Part shown: one piece after another, positions 11,398 through 21,803 of the stretch
How the letters are laid out: the number at the start of each line of letters is the position of its first letter
Numbering within the stretch: position 1 is the stretch's first letter
Assembly: GCA_032718475.1 (NCBI GenBank)
Contig: JAUCBJ010009040.1
Span: 1-64,000 of the forward strand
From: Nemertoderma westbladi
Lineage: Eukaryota > Xenacoelomorpha > Nemertodermatida > Nemertodermatidae
Direction: 5' to 3'
DNA length: 64,000 nt
The notes under the pieces: model-generated
What the model saw: the letters and a program-made list of their open reading frames with translations, nothing else
Told to the model about the DNA's origin: nothing
Databases searched by the model: none
Translations under genes and position numbers: made by a program

Positions 11398-12609
11398 AAA
11401 TGCAGCTGCAATGCAGCATGCCGATCCTAGTAGTAGTAGTAGTCCATAACAGGTCCACTCATGTCGCGTTGGATATCCGTCTGTCCACGTCTGTTTCCCT
11501 GTCCATGTCTGTTTCCTTGACCACATTTGATGTCCCGTTGTCCCGACACCAATTGTACCGCAATTCATGTCAGTTTTCTTGTAATTTTGTAATATTTGGT
11601 GGATTTTTCAACACTTTCTATTACAGGCCCACTTTTTGGAGTAGCATGTAAAATAATATTAGCGATGATAACACTTAATAACTTAACCAGTATTATTATT
11701 TATTTAGTATATAAATGTATTATTATTTCATCAATAGCTCTGCCGTGTAATGTGAAAAGACCGCAAGTCACAAAAAGTCATTTCGAGATTGTTGGTTTAA
11801 AATGTCCGTAAATTACAATTTTTTTACAACCCTACGCAATTGGGGGTGGGAAATTTTTCTATGTGATTATTTTTTACTTTCCATTAATATTTTGACGTCA
11901 GAGTTATTTTTTGTACTTACGGTATTTTTGCATTGTACAACCTATATGTAAATACCTATTTCAAGATACATATTTCCATAAAACCGTATTTGCGTTTACT
12001 TATTATCTGTGCAATGACAAAACACCGTAAGTCTTGCTGACTTACGGTTTTTTTTGCATAAATTCAATTAGTTGCGGTCTTTTGTAAGTATTGCACTTAC
12101 GGTCTTTTTCCTTTGTAACACTATACACATGTTGTGACTTACTGCCTGTAACTGATATCCAGACGCCCGCAGTCTGTCTGTAACTGATAGCCAAGCGCCA
12201 GCAGTCTGTCTGTATCTGGTAGCCAGGCGCCAGCAGTCTGCCTGAAACTGGTAGCCAGGTGCCAGGATTCTGTCTGTAACTGGTAGCCAGACGCCCGCAG
12301 TCTGTCTGTAACTGGTAGCCAGGCGCCAGCAGTCTGCCTGTAACTGGTAGCCAGGCCCCAGCAGTCTGCCTTTAACTGGTATCCAGACGCCCGCAGTCTG
12401 TCTGTAACTGGTACTGTAGCCAGTCGGCAGCAGTCTTTCTGTGACAGTTAATCATAAGAATGTAATTTAAAGTGATGACTAACACACAGTGATATCTATA
12501 CTAAGGTTAGTTACTAATAATTGTTCTATAAAGGTCTTAATACTTGCCGCCTTTGATTGCCTTTATGAGACTTTATTCATTGCATAAGTAATTGCCTTTG
12601 TCAAAAGTG

Positions 12610-12617
12610 TATAAATA
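12610..12617 (+). promoter_or_regulatory. TATA box, promoter copy 3
   Basis: TATAAATA sits 92 bp before the third signal-peptide exon, in the same sequence context as the other three copies. Confidence 0.6.
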
Positions 12618-12701
12618 GGAGGAGTTTTAGGCCTTAAAATCATTCTCTCTCAGAAAATTATCATAACTTTAGTTACAAAGTTATTTACAAATACTGTAAA
12701 A

Positions 12702-12758
12702 ATGTTGCCCGTAAGTCTTAAACTATTTTCTCTGCTGTCAGCTCTTTTCCTACTCCAG
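12702..12758 (+). CDS. Duplicate signal-peptide exon, copy 3
   Basis: Identical 57-nt exon with an intact GTAAGT donor in phase 0. Splicing to the acceptor at 15335 would skip about 2.6 kb, including the fourth promoter and exon. Alternative promoter use is possible but unproven. Confidence 0.55.
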
Positions 12759-13201
12759 GTAAGTTTATTTAATGCATAAAGTATTCATTTAGCGTTGTTA
12801 TCTGAATTATTCATTTAATGATTTGCTCACGTGAATAAAGACACCCTTTATTAAGGATGTTAGATTTATTCATCAAAACAAATAAAATGTTTTCTCACAG
12901 AATTATTCCACAAACAAAAATTTTATTTAAACGGTTAGCATCCTAGAGAGAGTGATAACGCATACATGACTGTAGCCAACAGCTGTTTGACAGTCTCACA
13001 AACTGTCTGTTAGTTATTCAGTTCGCATTTATTTTGGTTTTTGTCCCAGTATTGCAGACTGGTTTGCTATTATTATGGCCTCCCCCAGTCTGATGTGTCC
13101 GGATATCCATATTGGTTGTCCAGTTGTCCTTTTTAGTTGTCCGTATAGGTTATCCCCGTCACCACCATTTGGTGTCACCTTGTCCATAACGGAAGTCACC
13201 G

Positions 13202-13666
13202 AGAATTAATCGGAAACTTAAGGTCCGATTATTTAGAGCAGCAGTAGTTCCAGTACTCCTCTACGGGAGTCCATGCTGGGCTCTAACTGCTGAGGACACC
13301 AAATCTCTGGATGGCACATTCACAAGAATGCTACGCCGGGTTCATTGTGTCAAGTACAATGCACACATCTCCAACCAGACACTATATAACATTGGAGGTG
13401 TCTCATTGGTTCCCCCAAGCTTGACACTAGAACAAAATCGCCTCCGCTTTGCAGGACATTGCTTTCGCCGTGAGGACCAGCCAGTGCATAATCTTGTACT
13501 TTGGCAGCCTCATGGAGTGAATAAGCATGGTGGACAGCCCATGACTTTCTTGAGACGCATCTTAAAGGACACTGGCCTTAAAGATGCGAATGATCTAGCA
13601 AATGTCATGGGTGATAGGGAGTTGTGGCGGTGCAATTTTGTTGACAAGCCGGCACAGCATTCTTAA
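13202..13666 (+). pseudogene. LINE reverse transcriptase 3' end, unit 3
   Basis: Same fragment as 6453-6917 with the frame intact from the PVLLYGSPCWAL segment to the GDRELWR ending. It hitch-hikes in the tandem unit and lacks the catalytic part of the retrotransposon. Confidence 0.75.
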
Positions 13667-14709
13667 AAATGCAGCTGCAATGCAGCATGCCGATCCTAGT
13701 AGTAGTAGTAGTCCATAACAGGTCCACTCATGTCGCGTTGGATATCCGTCTGTCCACGTCTGTTTCCCTGTCCATGTCTGTTTCCTTGACCACATTTGAT
13801 GTCCCGTTGTCCCGACACCAATTGTACCGCAATTCATGTCAGTTTTCTTGTAATTTTGTAATATTTGGTGGATTTTTCAACACTTTCTATTACAGGCCCA
13901 CTTTTTGGAGTAGCATGTAAAATAATATTAGCGATGATAACACTTAATAACTTAACCAGTATTATTATTTATTTAGTATATAAATGTATTATTATTTCAT
14001 CAATAGCTCTGCCGTGTAATGTGAAAAGACCGCAAGTCACAAAAAGTCATTTCGAGATTGTTGGTTTAAAATGTCCGTAAATTACAATTTTTTTACAACC
14101 CTACGCAATTGGGGGTGGGAAATTTTTCTATGTGATTATTTTTTACTTTCCATTAATATTTTGACGTCAGAGTTATTTTTTGTACTTACGGTATTTTTGC
14201 ATTGTACAACCTATATGTAAATACCTATTTCAAGATACATATTTCCATAAAACCGTATTTGCGTTTACTTATTATCTGTGCAATGACAAAACACCGTAAG
14301 TCTTGCTGACTTACGGTTTTTTTTGCATAAATTCAATTAGTTGCGGTCTTTTGTAAGTATTGCACTTACGGTCTTTTTCCTTTGTAACACTATACACATG
14401 TTGTGACTTACTGCCTGTAACTGATATCCAGACGCCCGCAGTCTGTCTGTAACTGATAGCCAAGCGCCAGCAGTCTGTCTGTATCTGGTAGCCAGGCGCC
14501 AGCAGTCTGCCTGAAACTGGTAGCCAGGTGCCAGGATTCTGTCTGTAACTGGTAGCCAGACGCCCGCAGTCTGTCTGTAACTGGTAGCCAGGCGCCAGCA
14601 GTCTGCCTGTAACTGGTAGCCAGGCCCCAACAGTCTGCCTTTAACTGGTATCCAGACGCCCGCAGTCTGTCTGTAACTGGTACTGTAGCCAGTCGGCAGC
14701 AGTCTTTCT

Positions 14710-15185
14710 GTGACAGTTAATCATAAGAATGTAATTTAAAGTGATAACTAACACACAGTGATATCTATACTAAGGTTAGTTACTAATAATTGTTCTATAA
14801 AGGTCTTAATACTTGCCGCCTTTGATTGCCTTTATGAGACTTTATTCATTGCATAAGTAATTGCCTTTGTCAAAAGTGTATAAATAGGAGGAGTTTTAGG
14901 CCTTAAAATCATTCTCTCTCAGAAAATTATCATAACTTTAGTTACAAAGTTATTTACAAATACTGTAAAAATGTTGCCCGTAAGTCTTAAACTATTTTCT
15001 CTGCTGTCAGCTCTTTTCCTACTCCAGGTAAGTTTATTTAATGCATAAAGTATTCATTTAGCGTTGTTATCTGAATTATTCATTTAATGATTTGCTCACG
15101 TGAATAAAGACACCCTTTATTAAGGATGTTAGATTTATTCATCAAAACAAATAAAATGTTTTCTCACAGAATTATTCCACAAACA
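14710..15185 (+). repeat. Partial tandem unit 4, promoter and exon 1 of the gene
   Basis: Sequence matches the other units from GTGACAGTTAATC through the promoter, exon 1 and about 155 bp of intron 1, then diverges after CACAAACA. Units 1-3 continue into the LINE-bearing segment, while this copy continues into the gene body. The break at 15185/15186 marks the junction of the original duplication or a later deletion. Confidence 0.85.
14879..14886 (+). promoter_or_regulatory. TATA box of the fibrinogen-domain gene
   Basis: TATAAATA lies 92 bp before the ATG at 14971 and is followed by an AGGAGGAG purine stretch and a TCATTCTCTCTC initiator-like sequence. This is the promoter nearest to the full gene body. 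Confidence 0.7.
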
Positions 15186-16805
15186 GATATTATATAGTAG
15201 ATACGGTGTTCTCGATTATACCATTAGATAGAGCGCATTATTTAGACCCAGAAAAAGTGAACTTAGGAAAAATGCAACTTACGGTCTTTTTACATTGTAC
15301 GGCAGAGCTATTTATAATTTATTTATTATTACAGGCAAATGATGGACAATGTGGAGCCATTAATGTAAGTTTGTTAGTTATTTTAAATTATTATTTTAAA
15401 TGTAATTTCATGCGATTTCATAGATATTGTGAGTGGTGACAAGTTGAGTTAAATTCATAATATTTCCTAACAGGTTACAGAGCCGGAAGAACAGAATACA
15501 GAGTTGGAAGGAAATATTACACGGTTGAGTGACCAAGTAAAAGATTTAAATACAAACCTAATTAACCAACTCAATGAGCTAAAGACCGATGTTAGTTTCT
15601 TAACCAGTAATTATTTGTAACATAATTATTTGCCGTGTTGAAGTCCTTCTGTTTTATTATTATGTTTTTATTTATTTGTATGGAATTAATTTCTCACTAC
15701 CAAATCGCCAGGACGACATATTTCCTAACTTTATATCGCAGTGCGACATTGTTTCTCAGTATGTCCCTACGCCATACATTTACTATGTATTTCAGTATAT
15801 CCAGTATGTCACCGCGTTATTATTAGGTTGTTCTAGAAAGTTTAAGTGCAAAACTACAAATAATTCCACCACATTAAATCTTTTACGGCCCTCGTTTTAT
15901 TATTTCACTAAACAAAATCACTCGTGCCGTAACGCTATAATGTGCTATTTTATGAGCAACGACGTAATATAGTTAGTATTTAATTGTTCTAAATGTTGGG
16001 CCGAAATGCCGGCGTTTAATGATATCCCTAGAGAACTCCAACCCAACTACTGATCAGATGTGGGCAGAGGATTTACAGAATTTAATAAACAATTTCAATT
16101 AATAATATTTCCTAACAGAATAAAGAGTTGGAACAACAGGTTAAAGAGTTGGAACAACAGAATACAGAGTTGGAAGAGTTAGTTTACAGGTTACATAATT
16201 CATCCATTACACTGTATCAGCAAATGGCTCCTCTGCTATTAAAGCATAAAGATGGGCTGAAGATTCAGCAAAGAGTTGATGGATCTGTTGACTTCTATCG
16301 AAACTGGGATGAATATGTTGAAGGATTTGGCGACCCGAATACCAATTTTTGGTTGGGGTTGGAGACGATCCACAAGCTGAGTAAAGGCGGGGTGAAGTTG
16401 AGAGTCGATTTGTGGTTCACTGGAGAGGGGTGGGCTTATCCCAATGATAATAACAATCTTGATAAAAAGAATTACAACAACGAACACCGATACGCGGAAT
16501 ACAACAACTTCTCTATCGGATCAGCTGCAACTAATTACACCCTAAATGTATCCGGTTACCATGGCACTGCTGGTGACTCATTGGAGTGGCACAACGGTCT
16601 CCCATTCTCTACCAAGGACCGCGATAATGACGGGTCGGGCTCCAGCAACTGCGCCGTAGAACAAACCGGAGCGTGGTGGTACGAGATCTGCGCTTGGAGT
16701 AACTTGAACGGAGAATATGGTGCGGGGGATTGGAATGGACCTTATTGGTACCATTTTACTATAGGGAATCCGGCTTCTCGAGTTGAAATGAAGATTTGGA
16801 TTTAG
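14971..16805 (+). CDS. Secreted coiled-coil fibrinogen-related protein (FReD family), 4 coding exons
   Basis: Proposed exons are 14971-15027, 15335-15364, 15474-15590 and 16119-16805. All introns are GT-AG and phase 0, giving 296 residues. Residues 1-19 form a signal peptide. Exon 2 (residues 20-29) carries one cysteine that could link chains. Residues about 30-103 are heptad-like and rich in Glu, Gln and Leu (coiled coil). A fibrinogen C-terminal domain runs from about residue 115 to the end. Recognisable blocks are RVDGSVDFYRNW, FWLGLETIHKLS, the calcium-site-like STKDRDND, the CAVEQTGAWWYEIC cysteine pair, SNLNGEY and EMKIWI at the end. At about 182 residues the domain is shorter than the usual 215-220: the N-terminal subdomain with its first cysteine and GGGWTV-like block is missing. 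Several NxS/T sites are present. Such proteins act outside the cell as lectin-like recognition or matrix proteins; the ligand is unknown. Confidence 0.85.
15640..15850 (+). repeat. Dispersed repeat in intron 3
   Basis: The segment with TTCTCACTACCAAATCGCC, GCAGTGCGACATT and TCTCAGTATGTCCCTACGC matches sequence at about 22665-22830 and, inverted, at about 61590-61750. Those two copies lie in the arms of the giant TIR element. Intron 3 therefore holds a transposable repeat of the same family. Its open frames are not part of the gene. Confidence 0.7.
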
Positions 16806-16886
16806 TAAAACTGTAAGTTTTATATAAAATTACTAAATAATTTCAATAGAGTTGCGTTGGAAACTAACTTTTACATTTAATTATAA

Positions 16887-16892
16887 AATAAA
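16887..16892 (+). promoter_or_regulatory. Poly(A) signal of the fibrinogen-domain gene
   Basis: AATAAA lies 82 bp after the stop codon, with a second AATAAA about 10 bp further on, in AT-rich DNA. It is a plausible 3' end of the transcript. Confidence 0.55.
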
Positions 16893-18014
16893 TATAAATA
16901 AAATATATATAAATAATATTAATATAATGTAAAAAAATAATAATATACTTCATTATTATTTGATTAAATTATATTATTTGTGTGAAAAGTTCCTGATTAA
17001 TAATAATGAGTTCCTGAATAAATATCGTTTTTTACTCTAAAATTATTTACTTTAACGTTTTTATTATTTATTTTGCAGTTTGAATTCCCAATAAGTTTTA
17101 GAAGAGACTTAATCTTGGCTATTCTGCTATATGTTACCAGTTTATATGTGTGATGGTTATGGGTTATTGGTTTATGTTTGGTTAATATTTACAATATATT
17201 AATAAATTATAGTTGCAATAACTTAACTTTATTTACTTAACTTGCTGTTAGACCAGGAGGGGCCGGTTGCATATAAATCAACCTTAGCTAAGGTGCACCT
17301 TAACTCATAAGTGTTGCCTTAAATATTTCAACATCCGTATCAGTTGTCTGCCTAATATTACCTAATATATTTTATAGAAACCTTTTGAGAACGTCGGAGG
17401 AGTTCCGAGAGCAAAATTTGTACTTTTCAAAATCAGCTGATATAATTAAACAAATTAATTGTTAATTAAAATTCTTTATTACCTAATATTATACAAATAA
17501 ATCCTATTATATTTTAACGCGTCCGTTTGAATATCGCCAGTTATTGGGTTTCTGGAACGGTTCCTGTGCCAAAGCGAGGGAGCGAAGAGGAGTCCTAAAT
17601 GAACCGGAATCAGGGGCTGTAATACCAACCCGGATATATTCCGAGCGATCAGTCGCCCTGACTACGGGGGTCGGGTAGACACGGGGGAAGCGGGAGTGGG
17701 GTCGGAATGATTCCGAGGTGGCGGCCCGGAATACAGGAGGGATATCAAGCAATATCCCCGCTTTAGTATCCGGGGTTACAGACGAGACTCGGTTGAAACC
17801 AATGGTCGCTCCAATGGGTCTTCTACTGGAGTGTCTAGTAGACAGTCTGATGAAACGTCCGGTAAACAGTCTGGTGAGACGTCTGGTGAGACATAGCGCG
17901 GAACATCCGGCGAAATGTCCTGTTGTCGGTCCCAAAGAGAGTCAAGCGTAGTTTCTGTAAGAAAGTCTGGTCTAAAGTCTGGTGGACAGTCTGTGGAGAT
18001 GTCTGGTGGAAATT
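16893..18014. other. Gene-free region with a GC-richer patch
   Basis: Up to about 17230 it is AT-rich. Near 17255-17310 the sequence GGCCGGTTGCATATAAATCAA with AACCTTAGCTAAGG resembles the end of a dispersed repeat. From about 17520 to 18010 the composition rises in GC, and a degenerate CAGTCTGGTGAGACGTC-like tandem motif appears (17840-18005). Open frames on both strands there have no recognisable domain, and I do not call a gene. Confidence 0.45.
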
Positions 18015-18953
18015 TAATTTACACCGGGGGGGGGGGGGGGTGTTATAAAGCACACGCTACCCAATAGCAACACGTATTGACATGTATTTTAGTGAAACGT
18101 ATTTTAGTGACAAGTATTTTAGTGACACGTATTTTAATGACACGTATTGAAATTAATATTACTCTACGTCCTACGATACGTGAATTATATCAAATTTTGT
18201 CAACTACACGGAAAAACCAATAAGGACATAAAATCAGGTTAAATTAGTTAATCTTTTTATTATCATATTTGCGCTACTTGTTTTTTTCGTGCCCCAGGGG
18301 GCACATTCAAAATGACCAGAAATTTTCTCGAATGTTATATTTGAGTTCTATAATCGCGATCAGCATCCAAAAAACCGCTATATACCGAAAAATAAATTTA
18401 TTCTAGCGAGTCATAATTAAGACAATTTTAGCACGAAAAATCATTTTTTATGGGTGCAAGAAAGGGACCACAGCACGAAAACTAACTCAGCCATAAATTA
18501 TTGATATATTTGAAGCAGAGACAGTTTCACCTCCATTCTCCGTGGCTGAGCCAGAATTGGCTGAGAATGGGCAACCGGGCTGGAGGCCACAATAATTATA
18601 AAATTATTAGCCAAAATAATATAATTATAAACCGCAACTATTAAAAACTGTGAAATTAATATGTTTTGTTATTAAATTATATTATTATGTAACAAGTTAA
18701 AAAATATATGTGCCTGTCCCAAAGCCCTTACATTACGTGTCCCAAAATAATACAGATTACATAACAACTGTGCCATTTAAGCACTTCGGCTACTTTTAAA
18801 TCTGTATTACTGATATACTAAGTGTAATTTACTTTAATTAATTATTTTTCCTTACCTATAATTACACTTTTATTTCAATTTAGATAATTCTACCTTCCTG
18901 GCTGATAATTTACTTTAATTAATTATTTTTCCTTACCTATAATTACACTTTTA

Positions 18954-20454
18954 TTAGCAAGTCGTTAGACTTGATTACTGTAAGAATTGTTGACTGACTG
19001 GCTGGCTGACTGGCTGGCTGACTGGCTGGCTGACTGACTGACTGATCTACAGCCAAAACTGCTCTAACGAATTTGATGAAATTTTCACAGCGACTAGATA
19101 CCACGATTCTAAGGTCCCTGGTATGATCGGCTACTCCGTCCATAGCCTCTGGGCTCGAAAAATAGAGATAAACGAAAAAACGCCATAGGCGCAATGGTAA
19201 AATAACATCAATGACAGCTGGTGTCCTGATGAAAAATGGCTTATGTAATGCATTTCTACACAAGGCTTAGTATAAATCGATGAGGTTGCCAAGATTATTG
19301 TACTTAGTACACCCATACTGTTTGTTTAGGCCCTGCACTCTCTGTCAAAGCAAATATTAACTGGTTGATTTAGTTTGTGGTTCTACACAGGCTTAGTATA
19401 AATCGATGAGGCTGTCAACTGTTTGGTTTAGTTTGCAATCTATTACCGCCTCAGCTGAATAACTCTTCCCCCTGCTGAATGTCTATTAGGTATACAGTGT
19501 ATCGGCTACATTATGCCAACATTAATACTGTGGAGGCTGTATGCTTATAAGGTGGAATGTTTACTCAGCCTTATACTGATACTCTGTAAGGCTAAGACTA
19601 ACATTATAGTTTGAAATATAAAAATCACTTCTTATTATCTGTATTGGGTTAATAATCACTGTGGCATTCAAAATGTTTTATAGTTGATTGACATTTAGTG
19701 CAAGCTGAATGACTGTTAGTTACAGAGTACTACTGCACTGTATTTTATTTTTAAATCTTTCGTCCAACATTAATACTTTGGAGGTTGTATGCTTATAAGG
19801 CGAATGTTTACTCAGCTTCATAGTGATACACTGTAAGGCTAACACTAACGTTATAGTTTAAAACATAAAAATCACTGCTTATTATCTGTATCAGGTTACA
19901 CACTGTGGCATTCAAAATGTTTAAATGTTTTATAGGTGATTGATATTTAGTGCAAGCTGAATGACTGTAGGTTACAGAGTACTATTGCACTGTATTTTAT
20001 TTTTAAATCTTTTGGCCAACATTAATACTGTGGAGGCTGTATGCTTATAAGGCGGAATGTTTACTCAGCCTCATACTGATACTCTGGAAGGCTTACACTA
20101 ACATTATAGTTTGAAATATAAAAATAACTGCTTATTATCTGTATTGGGTTAATCACTGTGGCATTCAAAATGTTTTGTTAGGTGAATGACATTTAGTGGC
20201 TAAGATTATTCTCTGTCAGATTCCCTTCACACCATAGGCAAACATTGTTGAGGCTGAGGGAATTTACTTTAGTTTACTCTACTGAGTCATTCAGCTGAAT
20301 GGATTTGAGCAATTGCCAAATTACAGAGTGGGATCTCTCTCTGACCATAGATAAATAACACTTCCCTTCTGAACAAAGGTAAACATTGTTGAGGGAACTT
20401 ACCTTTGATTGACGACTTCCGACTTGCTTAACGGCGTCTTGACGCCGTCTCTAG
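18954..20454 (+). mobile_element. Helentron-type non-autonomous element (HINE) A
   Basis: The 5' end carries AGCAAGTCGTTAGACTTG. Near the 3' end the inverted counterpart CGACTTGCTT is followed by a hairpin ACGGCG-TCTTGA-CGCCGT and the terminal CTCTAG. An asymmetric inverted repeat (terminal at 5', subterminal at 3') plus a 3' hairpin is the signature of Helentron/HINE elements. The uninterrupted target, ...CACTTTTA/TTTCA..., is visible in the right arm. There is no target duplication. The interior contains a TGACTGGC microsatellite (18992-19045) and three 250-bp tandem repeats. No Rep/helicase gene is present, so it would depend on a partner. Confidence 0.85.
19510..20200 (+). repeat. 250-bp tandem repeats inside HINE A
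   Basis: The block starting CCAACATTAATACTGTGGAGG recurs at about 19513, 19763 and 20013. Each copy continues through GCTTATAAGGC, TTTACTCAGC, CTAACATTATAGTTTGAA and CATTCAAAATGTTTTA. A single further copy lies in HINE B near 21040. Central tandem repeats are usual in HINEs. Confidence 0.85.
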
Positions 20455-20501
20455 TTTCAATTTAGATAATTCTACCTTCCTGGCTGAATTAAATAAAATA
20501 A

Positions 20502-21620
20502 GTAAGCAAGTCGTTAGACTTGATTACTGTAAGAAAAAAAGGCTACTGACCTAGAGCAAAAACGGCTCTAACGATTTTGATGAAATTTTGCATGGAACAT
20601 GAAAATGGATTTCTAAGGGTACTTGTGAAATCGCGGTTTAAATTGAAACATCTCGACTTGATTTATTTCGAAAAATAGCCCCAAAACACTAAAATTGCCA
20701 TAGGCGCAATGATAAAACACCAGCTGGCACTCATGAAAAATGTATAGAGATGGCCTGGTAATGTATTCAATAGGAAGGGCAACTAACAAAGAAGTACTTT
20801 GTGTGCCAAGTTTTATTATCACTCTATTCTACAACCCAGACAGTAATCAAACAAAACATTAACTGGTTTAGTTGGCTATTGCAGTCTCAGCTGAATAACT
20901 CTTCCCAAAGCATCCTTGGGCCTTGCTATATAATTAATTGGCGTGCAAGCTAAATGACTGTTAGTTAAACAGTGTGTTGGCTACACAGTGTATTGTAATA
21001 TGCTCTCATCGCATTATTGTTTTATTTTGAAATCTCTGTGCCAACATTAATACTGTGGAGGCTGTATGCTTATAAGGCTGAATGTTTACTCAGCCTCATA
21101 ATGATTCTCCATAAGGCTAACATTATAGTTTGAAATATAAAAATCTGTTATAATAATAATATAATTGTTATATTTAATTAATAACGTGGTTTACATTGAA
21201 CAGTGTAAATTGTTAATCGCGGTTTACATTGAAACATCTCAACCTGTTTTATTTATTACAAAAATAAGAACGAATTTGTCTTATCACTTCTTTTGCGCGA
21301 TTGTATATATTGAATTCATGGCAACTGCTGTTATTATTATTAAACAACGACTCGACTACTCTAACTCTCTGACTACTCTATCCTATAGAACAAAATAATC
21401 ATTTCGCTAACTGCTCTCTATCTTCTATAATCACAACAGCTTTTATAATTCATTAGATGATTACAACATAATAATTATAGTTCGAAGTTGTCTAGAAAAT
21501 TTCTCGTACACCACCGGGACTACCCTCACACTAATTGATTATCAGACAGAACAAAAAGCTTTTACTTGATTCGTACTGTCTCCTACGACTTGCTTTACGG
21601 GCCGCTAGGCCCGTCTCTAG
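20502..21620 (+). mobile_element. Helentron-type non-autonomous element (HINE) B
   Basis: This second element has the same ends as HINE A: GTAAGCAAGTCGTTAGACTT at the 5' end, then CGACTTGCTT and a hairpin ACGGGCC-GCTA-GGCCCGT before the terminal CTCTAG. The hairpin stem differs from that of element A in sequence but not in form, so structure rather than sequence is conserved. It inserted only 47 bp after element A in the left arm. The empty site is in the right arm near 62815. The interior has one unit of the 250-bp repeat. Confidence 0.85.
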
Positions 21621-21659
21621 TTATTATTATTGCTAGAACCACAAATAAAATCCGTTTCT

Positions 21660-21803
21660 ATGGAGAACAGCTTAACCTTGGAAGCGCAAGGTTACAACGT
21701 TCAAACAACGGAAGTAGAAATGGAAGGACGGACAATACTAAGGTGTATGCCAAAGCTAACAGATGTAGTGGCTCGACCCAAAAGTCATAACATTCATAGG
21801 TAA
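21660..21803 (+). CDS. 47-codon ORF or first exon in left inverted arm
   Basis: An ATG in TTTCTATGG context opens 47 codons beginning MENSLTLEAQGYN and ending RPKSHNIHR. The frame ends at a TAA that overlaps a possible splice donor, CATAG/GTAAAT. The reverse-complement copy in the right arm (62624-62767) is identical over the whole segment, although flanking arm sequence differs by scattered bases. It may be the first exon of the giant element's own gene, but no family is recognised. Confidence 0.35.
   Translation: MENSLTLEAQGYNVQTTEVEMEGRTILRCMPKLTDVVARPKSHNIHR

Larger units (their letters stand above)
10173..12440 (+). repeat. Tandem unit 2 of promoter/first-exon array
   Basis: A 2,268-bp copy of the unit starting GTGACAGTTAATC and ending with its minisatellite block (about 12142-12440). 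It differs from unit 1 by a few substitutions and by small deletions in the LINE fragment. It has no insertion in the minisatellite, so it preserves the empty site for the 2.2-kb transposon of unit 1. Confidence 0.9.
12441..14709 (+). repeat. Tandem unit 3 of promoter/first-exon array
   Basis: A 2,269-bp copy that differs from unit 2 mainly by single bases. It ends with a minisatellite block (about 14411-14709) that runs directly into the promoter of the intact gene. Confidence 0.9.

Noticed and set aside
14337-14630. Repetitive open frame on the minus strand (also at 5042-5227 and 7562-7800)
   Set aside because: It is the 32-bp minisatellite translated. The repeat is not a multiple of three and stays open in several frames.
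17507-17935. 142-codon open frame on the minus strand, GC-richer than surroundings
   Set aside because: No recognisable domain, overlapping frames on both strands and a degenerate tandem motif; not enough to call a gene.
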